Positions 60,618 to 64,000 of a stretch of DNA of 64,000 nt are shown here, piece by piece. The notes below the pieces were generated by a model that was not told the DNA's origin, did not search any database, and was given only the letters and a program-made list of their open reading frames with translations. Numbering within the stretch: position 1 is the stretch's first letter; each line of letters starts with the position of its first letter. The stretch covers positions 62,001 to 126,000 of the forward strand of contig JAFEBU010000070.1 in the NCBI GenBank assembly GCA_018242505.1, in the 5' to 3' direction. The DNA is from Pseudomonadota bacterium (lineage in GTDB: Bacteria; Pseudomonadota; Alphaproteobacteria; Reyranellales; Reyranellaceae). Both the position numbers and the translations under genes were made by a program.

Positions 60618-61061
60618 ATGGCAAGCGCTGATATGCCTCCTGGGTTCGAGCCGCTGTTTCGCAGCAGTCCGTTCCTCGACCATCTTGGCCCCTTCTTTAT
60701 GCGCAAGGCTGAGAACGGGACCTTTGTCGTAGGATTGCGGGTCCAGCCGTGCCACGCCAATGGCCGGGGCAGCGCGCATGGCGGGCTGCTGATGACGCTT
60801 TGCGACATCGCCCTGGGATATCGAACATCGAGCAGCATTCGGCCGCAGCCGATGCTGACGACGGCCAGCGTCACGACCGATTTCGCAGGTGCCGCAAAGG
60901 TGGGCGACTGGATCGAGGCGCATGTCGATGTGCAGAAGGTCGGCAGCCGTCTCGCCTTCGCCAACTGCTATATCGAATGCAACGGGCAGCGGATCGTGCA
61001 TGCAAGCGCGGTCTTCGCCCGGACGGGCGATCGACCGGACGCTCCAGCGCAAAGTAATTGA
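60618..61061 (+). CDS. Hotdog-fold thioesterase (PaaI-like)
   Basis: A 147-residue thioesterase of the PaaI/hotdog superfamily, releasing CoA from acyl-CoA. The motif SAHGGLLMTLCDIALG carries the usual HGG with a following Asp, and the strand VGDWIEAHVDVQKVGSRLAFANC completes the hotdog core. The acyl group is unknown. It is encoded between ivd and the TetR gene on the same strand, with 40 bp to the TetR start. Confidence 0.85.
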   Translation: MASADMPPGFEPLFRSSPFLDHLGPFFMRKAENGTFVVGLRVQPCHANGRGSAHGGLLMTLCDIALGYRTSSSIRPQPMLTTASVTTDFAGAAKVGDWIEAHVDVQKVGSRLAFANCYIECNGQRIVHASAVFARTGDRPDAPAQSN

Positions 61062-61070
61062 CGGATGATC

Positions 61071-61101
61071 GGCGTTCCGTACACAGTGTGTATGGAACGC
61101 C
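61071..61101. promoter_or_regulatory. 31-bp palindrome at the TetR start, probable operator
   Basis: GGCGTTCC at 61071-61078 pairs with GGAACGCC at 61094-61101, and TACACA at 61080-61085 pairs with TGTGTA at 61087-61092 around one base: 14 of 15 pairs match. The last base touches the ATG at 61102. Long palindromes of this kind are typical TetR operators, so autoregulation of the tetR-acyl-CoA synthetase pair is likely. Confidence 0.75.
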
Positions 61102-61728
61102 ATGCCTCGCTATCTCACTGAACAGGATATCGCTGACTTCCGCGCCGAGCTGTGCAAGGTTGCGACGGAGCGGTTCGCGCGCTTCGGCTACGAGGGCGTC
61201 ACCATGCGCCAGCTGGCCGAGGCGCTGGGCTGCAGCCCCAAGACGCCCTACCGCTATTTCAAGGACAAGGCCGACATCCTGGCGACGGTGCGTGCCCAAG
61301 CCTTCGGCCAGTTCGCCGACGCGCTGGAGAAAGCGGCAGCCTCTGCGCCCGACGCAGCGCACCGCGGCCGGGCCATTGGCGAGGCCTATCTTGCCTTCGC
61401 GCTCGATAACCCGCATGCCTATCGAATCATGTTCGACATCGATGCGCCGATCGATGAGCGTCATCCCGAGCTCGGGCCGCAGGCGGAGCGGGCGGCCCGC
61501 TACATCACGCGTGGTGCCGAGGAGATGGCGCAGGCCGGCGTGATCGAGGTCGATCCGACCCTGTTCGGCTGGACGGTGTGGTCTGCCCTCCACGGCATCG
61601 TCATGTTGCACCAGTCGGGCATGCTGAAGCATGGGCCGGACTACAAGGCATTGGCCGCCTTTCACGGCGCGACGATGATGAAGGGGGCGGCGGCGCCTGG
61701 GTCGAGGAAGAACGGGAGGAAGCGATGA
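61102..61728 (+). CDS. TetR-family transcriptional regulator
   Basis: A 208-residue TetR repressor with an N-terminal helix-turn-helix (VTMRQLAEALGCSPKTPYRYFKDKADIL) and a C-terminal ligand domain containing the WSALHGIVML part of the WHG-type C-terminal family. The ligand may be an acyl-CoA, because an acyl-CoA synthetase follows and overlaps by 4 nt (ATGA). The palindrome abutting the start is its probable operator. Confidence 0.9.
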   Translation: MPRYLTEQDIADFRAELCKVATERFARFGYEGVTMRQLAEALGCSPKTPYRYFKDKADILATVRAQAFGQFADALEKAAASAPDAAHRGRAIGEAYLAFALDNPHAYRIMFDIDAPIDERHPELGPQAERAARYITRGAEEMAQAGVIEVDPTLFGWTVWSALHGIVMLHQSGMLKHGPDYKALAAFHGATMMKGAAAPGSRKNGRKR

Positions 61729-63260
61729 CGGCGGGCGTCACTTCAGGCGAGCGCTTCCGCGGCTGGGCCGAGATCCAGGCCAATGCGGCACGCGGTGCGG
61801 GTGGATTCGCCGCTCTCGGCATCGGTGAGGACGACGGCATCGCCCTCATGCTGCGCAACGATTTCGCGACCTTCGAGGTCAACATGGCAGCGGGCCAGCT
61901 CGGCGCCTACCCCGTGCCGATCAACTGGCACTTCACGGCGGAGGAGACGGGCTACATCCTGCGCGACTGCGCCGCCAAGGTGCTGGTCGTCCATGCCGAC
62001 CTGTTGGCCGGTATTGCGTCGGGCATTCCGGCGGGAGTGACGGTCCTGGTCGTGCCGACGCCACCAGAGATCGGTGACGCCTACGGCGTGCCGACGGAAA
62101 AGCGGGCGCCGCCTCCCGGCCTGCAGACCTGGGACAGCTTCATGGCGGCAAGCGCACCGAACACCGCACCGCCCAAACTCTCGCGCGGCAGCATGATCTA
62201 TACCTCCGGCACGACCGGACGTCCCAAAGGCGTACGGCGTGCGCCCAGCTCGCCCGAACTGCAGGCTGCCAGCCTGGCGGATGTCGGGCGCCACTGGGGG
62301 CTCGTGGCCGATCCCTCGACCGTGGTGATGATGAACGGGCCGATGTATCACTCCGCACCTGCGGCCTACGGCATGACCAGCGCACGGCTTGGCCTTGATA
62401 TCGTGCTCCAGCCGCGCTTCGACGCCGAGGACATGCTGCGGCTGATCGCCAAGCATCGCGTCAGCCACATGCACATCGTGCCGACCATGTTCGTGCGCCT
62501 TCTGCGCCTGCCGGACGAGGTGCGTCGGCGCTATGACCTCTCGTCGCTGCGCTGGATCACCCACGGCGCCGCACCCTGCGCCCCTGCGGTGAAGCGGCAG
62601 ATGATCGAGTGGTGGGGGCCCATCATCAACGAATATTACGGCGCGACCGAGACCGGCATCGTGGTCTGGCATGATTCGCACGAAGCTTTGAAAAAGCCCG
62701 GCACCGTGGGCAAGGTCGTCGAAGGCGGCCTGTTGCGCATCGTCGACGAACAAGGCCGCGACGTGCTGCCGGGCGAGGTTGGCGAGATCTACCTGCGCAG
62801 TCCGAATCTCTCGGAGTTCACCTATAACAACGACGACTCCAAACGCCGCGAGGTGGCGCTGGGCGATCTCGTGACGGTCGGCGATATCGGCTACCAGGAT
62901 GCCGACGGCTATGTCTTCCTGTGCGATCGCAAGCGCGACATGATCATCTCCGGCGGCGTGAACATCTATCCGGCCGAGATCGAATCGGCCCTGATCCAGA
63001 TGCCGGGGGTGCGCGACTGCGCCGTGTTCGGCATCCCCGACGAGGAGTATGGCGAGCAGATCTGCGCCCATGTCGAGCCGCTGCCTGGAGCTGCGCTCGA
63101 TGCCGCGGCGGTACGCGCCTTCCTTGGCCGGCATCTGGCGCGCTACAAGGTGCCGAAGGTGGTCGAGCTGAGCGCCAGCCTGCCGCGCGAGGATTCCGGC
63201 AAGATCTTCAAACGCAAGCTCCGCGCCCCATATTGGGAACGGGCAGGACGCAGCATCTGA
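61725..63260 (+). CDS. Acyl-CoA synthetase (AMP-binding)
   Basis: A 511-residue ANL-superfamily acyl-CoA ligase. The ATP motif is YTSGTTGRPKG near residue 160, the YGATETG motif follows, and the hinge is DRKRDMIISGG with the C-terminal catalytic lysine in DSGKIFKRKLR. The acid used is unknown, but the sequence resembles fatty- or bile-acid-type ligases. The ATG overlaps the tetR stop; a longer ORF upstream is not needed. Confidence 0.9.
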   Translation: MTAGVTSGERFRGWAEIQANAARGAGGFAALGIGEDDGIALMLRNDFATFEVNMAAGQLGAYPVPINWHFTAEETGYILRDCAAKVLVVHADLLAGIASGIPAGVTVLVVPTPPEIGDAYGVPTEKRAPPPGLQTWDSFMAASAPNTAPPKLSRGSMIYTSGTTGRPKGVRRAPSSPELQAASLADVGRHWGLVADPSTVVMMNGPMYHSAPAAYGMTSARLGLDIVLQPRFDAEDMLRLIAKHRVSHMHIVPTMFVRLLRLPDEVRRRYDLSSLRWITHGAAPCAPAVKRQMIEWWGPIINEYYGATETGIVVWHDSHEALKKPGTVGKVVEGGLLRIVDEQGRDVLPGEVGEIYLRSPNLSEFTYNNDDSKRREVALGDLVTVGDIGYQDADGYVFLCDRKRDMIISGGVNIYPAEIESALIQMPGVRDCAVFGIPDEEYGEQICAHVEPLPGAALDAAAVRAFLGRHLARYKVPKVVELSASLPREDSGKIFKRKLRAPYWERAGRSI

Positions 63261-63267
63261 GGACCGG

Positions 63268-63939
63268 ATGGGCGACGATGTAACTCTCTTCGGCAAGCTC
63301 AAGAGCAAGCTGATCGATACCAAGCAGAAGTGGGCCGAGGATGGCCGCCTGCTGACGGGTGCGTCCGCAACGCCCGGCCAGCGCCTGCCGCCGGGCCAGC
63401 GCCGGGTCGAGAACTGGCCGGTGCTCGATCTCGGCATCCAGCCCGAGATCCCGACCTATGCCTGGCGCCTGTTCGTCGATGGCGAGGTCGAGACTCCCAT
63501 GAGCTGGAAGTGGGGCGGGTTCACTGACCTGCCCAGGACCAGGCTCACGACGGACATCCACTGCGTGACAGCTTGGTCGCGCTACGACAACAGATGGGAA
63601 GGGGTGAGCGCGCGCGAGCTCATTCGACAGGTGAAACCGAAGGCCGCGGCGCAGCACGTCATCTTCCATTCCTACGATACCTATACGACGAATGTGCCGC
63701 TTGCCGATTTTGCCGGCGAGGATGTGCTGCTGGCCTGGAGCTGGAACGGAGAGCCGATCGGCCGGGAACATGGCGGTCCGCTGCGCGTCGTGATTCCCAA
63801 GCTCTACTTCTGGAAGAGCGCCAAGTGGATCAAACGCATCGAGTTTTCGGTGCTCGACAAGCCGGGCTTCTGGGAAGTGCGCGGCTACCATAACTACGGC
63901 GATCCCTGGCGCGAGCAACGTTACGACGAGGAGGCGTGA
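63268..63939 (+). CDS. Sulfite-oxidase-like molybdopterin enzyme (YuiH type)
   Basis: A 223-residue protein with a sulfite-oxidase-type molybdopterin domain. The cysteine expected to bind molybdenum lies in TTDIHCVTAWSRYDN, and the GGPLRVVIPKLYFWKSAKWIKRI and GFWEVRGYHNYGDPW parts match the family. No signal peptide is visible, so it probably stays in the cytoplasm. It may act as a reductase or oxidase of unknown substrate. The glutathione peroxidase start follows at once. Confidence 0.88.
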   Translation: MGDDVTLFGKLKSKLIDTKQKWAEDGRLLTGASATPGQRLPPGQRRVENWPVLDLGIQPEIPTYAWRLFVDGEVETPMSWKWGGFTDLPRTRLTTDIHCVTAWSRYDNRWEGVSARELIRQVKPKAAAQHVIFHSYDTYTTNVPLADFAGEDVLLAWSWNGEPIGREHGGPLRVVIPKLYFWKSAKWIKRIEFSVLDKPGFWEVRGYHNYGDPWREQRYDEEA

Positions 63940-64000
63940 ATGGCATCCGCACACGATTTCACCTTCACCACCATCGACAACAAGCCGCTCGACATGAAGA
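63940..64000 (+). CDS. Glutathione peroxidase, N-terminal fragment
   Basis: The first 20 residues of a protein cut by the window end. FTFTTIDNKPLDM matches the first beta-strand of glutathione peroxidases, and the start directly follows the stop of the molybdoenzyme gene. The catalytic cysteine is outside the window, so the call rests on a short match. Confidence 0.6.
   Translation, partial: MASAHDFTFTTIDNKPLDMK

Overview
The window is a stretch of high-GC chromosome from an alphaproteobacterium. The evidence is the family mix and local gene orders. These include an ArsR/DUF899/SRPBCC operon, a HIG1-type protein next to a PduO-type cobalamin adenosyltransferase and etfBA, argH-lysA-TIGR02302 divergent from tlpA, an NrtR-nadA-nadC block, ATP12, a class II ribonucleotide reductase, crotonyl-CoA carboxylase/reductase, and an orphan Bug/TctC binding protein. 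A Rhodospirillales or Reyranella-like origin fits, but this is inference from gene content and no database was searched. I see no phage, insertion sequence, CRISPR array, rRNA or secretion island. Coding density is high and most genes are core or catabolic.

Layout. 1-12.1 kb: the 3' end of an acyl-CoA ligase, a lipoprotein, a TctC protein, gltX and cysS, an alpha/beta hydrolase divergent from the ArsR operon, a DUF427 protein, ccr, a VOC protein and a lipoprotein acid phosphatase. 12.1-12.5 kb: a decayed patch with a LysE-family remnant and simple repeats. 12.5-18.8 kb: a phytanoyl-CoA dioxygenase-like protein, a serine hydrolase, IclR divergent from a TauD-like dioxygenase, a HAD phosphatase coupled to an amine oxidase. 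18.8-22.9 kb: HIG1 protein, cobalamin adenosyltransferase, etfB, etfA, 3-hydroxyacyl-CoA dehydrogenase. 22.9-30.1 kb: amidohydrolase, nadC, nadA, nrtR, an M81 peptidase and a Baeyer-Villiger-type monooxygenase. 30.2-38.9 kb: tlpA, argH-lysA-TIGR02302, a degenerate lipoprotein gene, hpt with a zinc-ribbon protein, plsC. 39-49.6 kb: class II ribonucleotide reductase, HtrA-like protease, rarA, L,D-transpeptidase, hydrolase, rluC and AsmA. 49.7-55.2 kb: ATP12, a PEP mutase-family enzyme and pccB-2TM-pccA. 55.3-64 kb: acyP, lipB, tRNA-Leu(GAG), maeB, a frameshifted secreted-protein gene, isovaleryl-CoA dehydrogenase, a thioesterase, TetR with an acyl-CoA synthetase, a sulfite-oxidase-like molybdoenzyme and the start of a glutathione peroxidase.

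How it fits together. Many genes serve short-chain and branched acyl-CoA metabolism: ccr, etfBA with the hydroxyacyl-CoA dehydrogenase, propionyl-CoA carboxylase, isovaleryl-CoA dehydrogenase, acyl-CoA ligases, a thioesterase and malic enzyme. The cobalamin adenosyltransferase would supply adenosylcobalamin to the class II ribonucleotide reductase and to the B12-dependent mutases that such a pathway needs, which lie outside the window. This matches an organism that assimilates acetate and propionate through ethylmalonyl-CoA and methylmalonyl-CoA.

The features least covered by ordinary annotation are regulatory or decayed. Palindromes lie on or beside the start codons of three regulators (ArsR, IclR, TetR). 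Two tandem operator-like palindromes lie between nrtR and nadA. Three disrupted genes can be read by splicing frames (LysE family, a lipoprotein, a secreted protein). One intergenic hairpin repeat occurs twice. A small two-TM protein gene is wedged between pccB and pccA. I did not find a clearly new multi-gene system.
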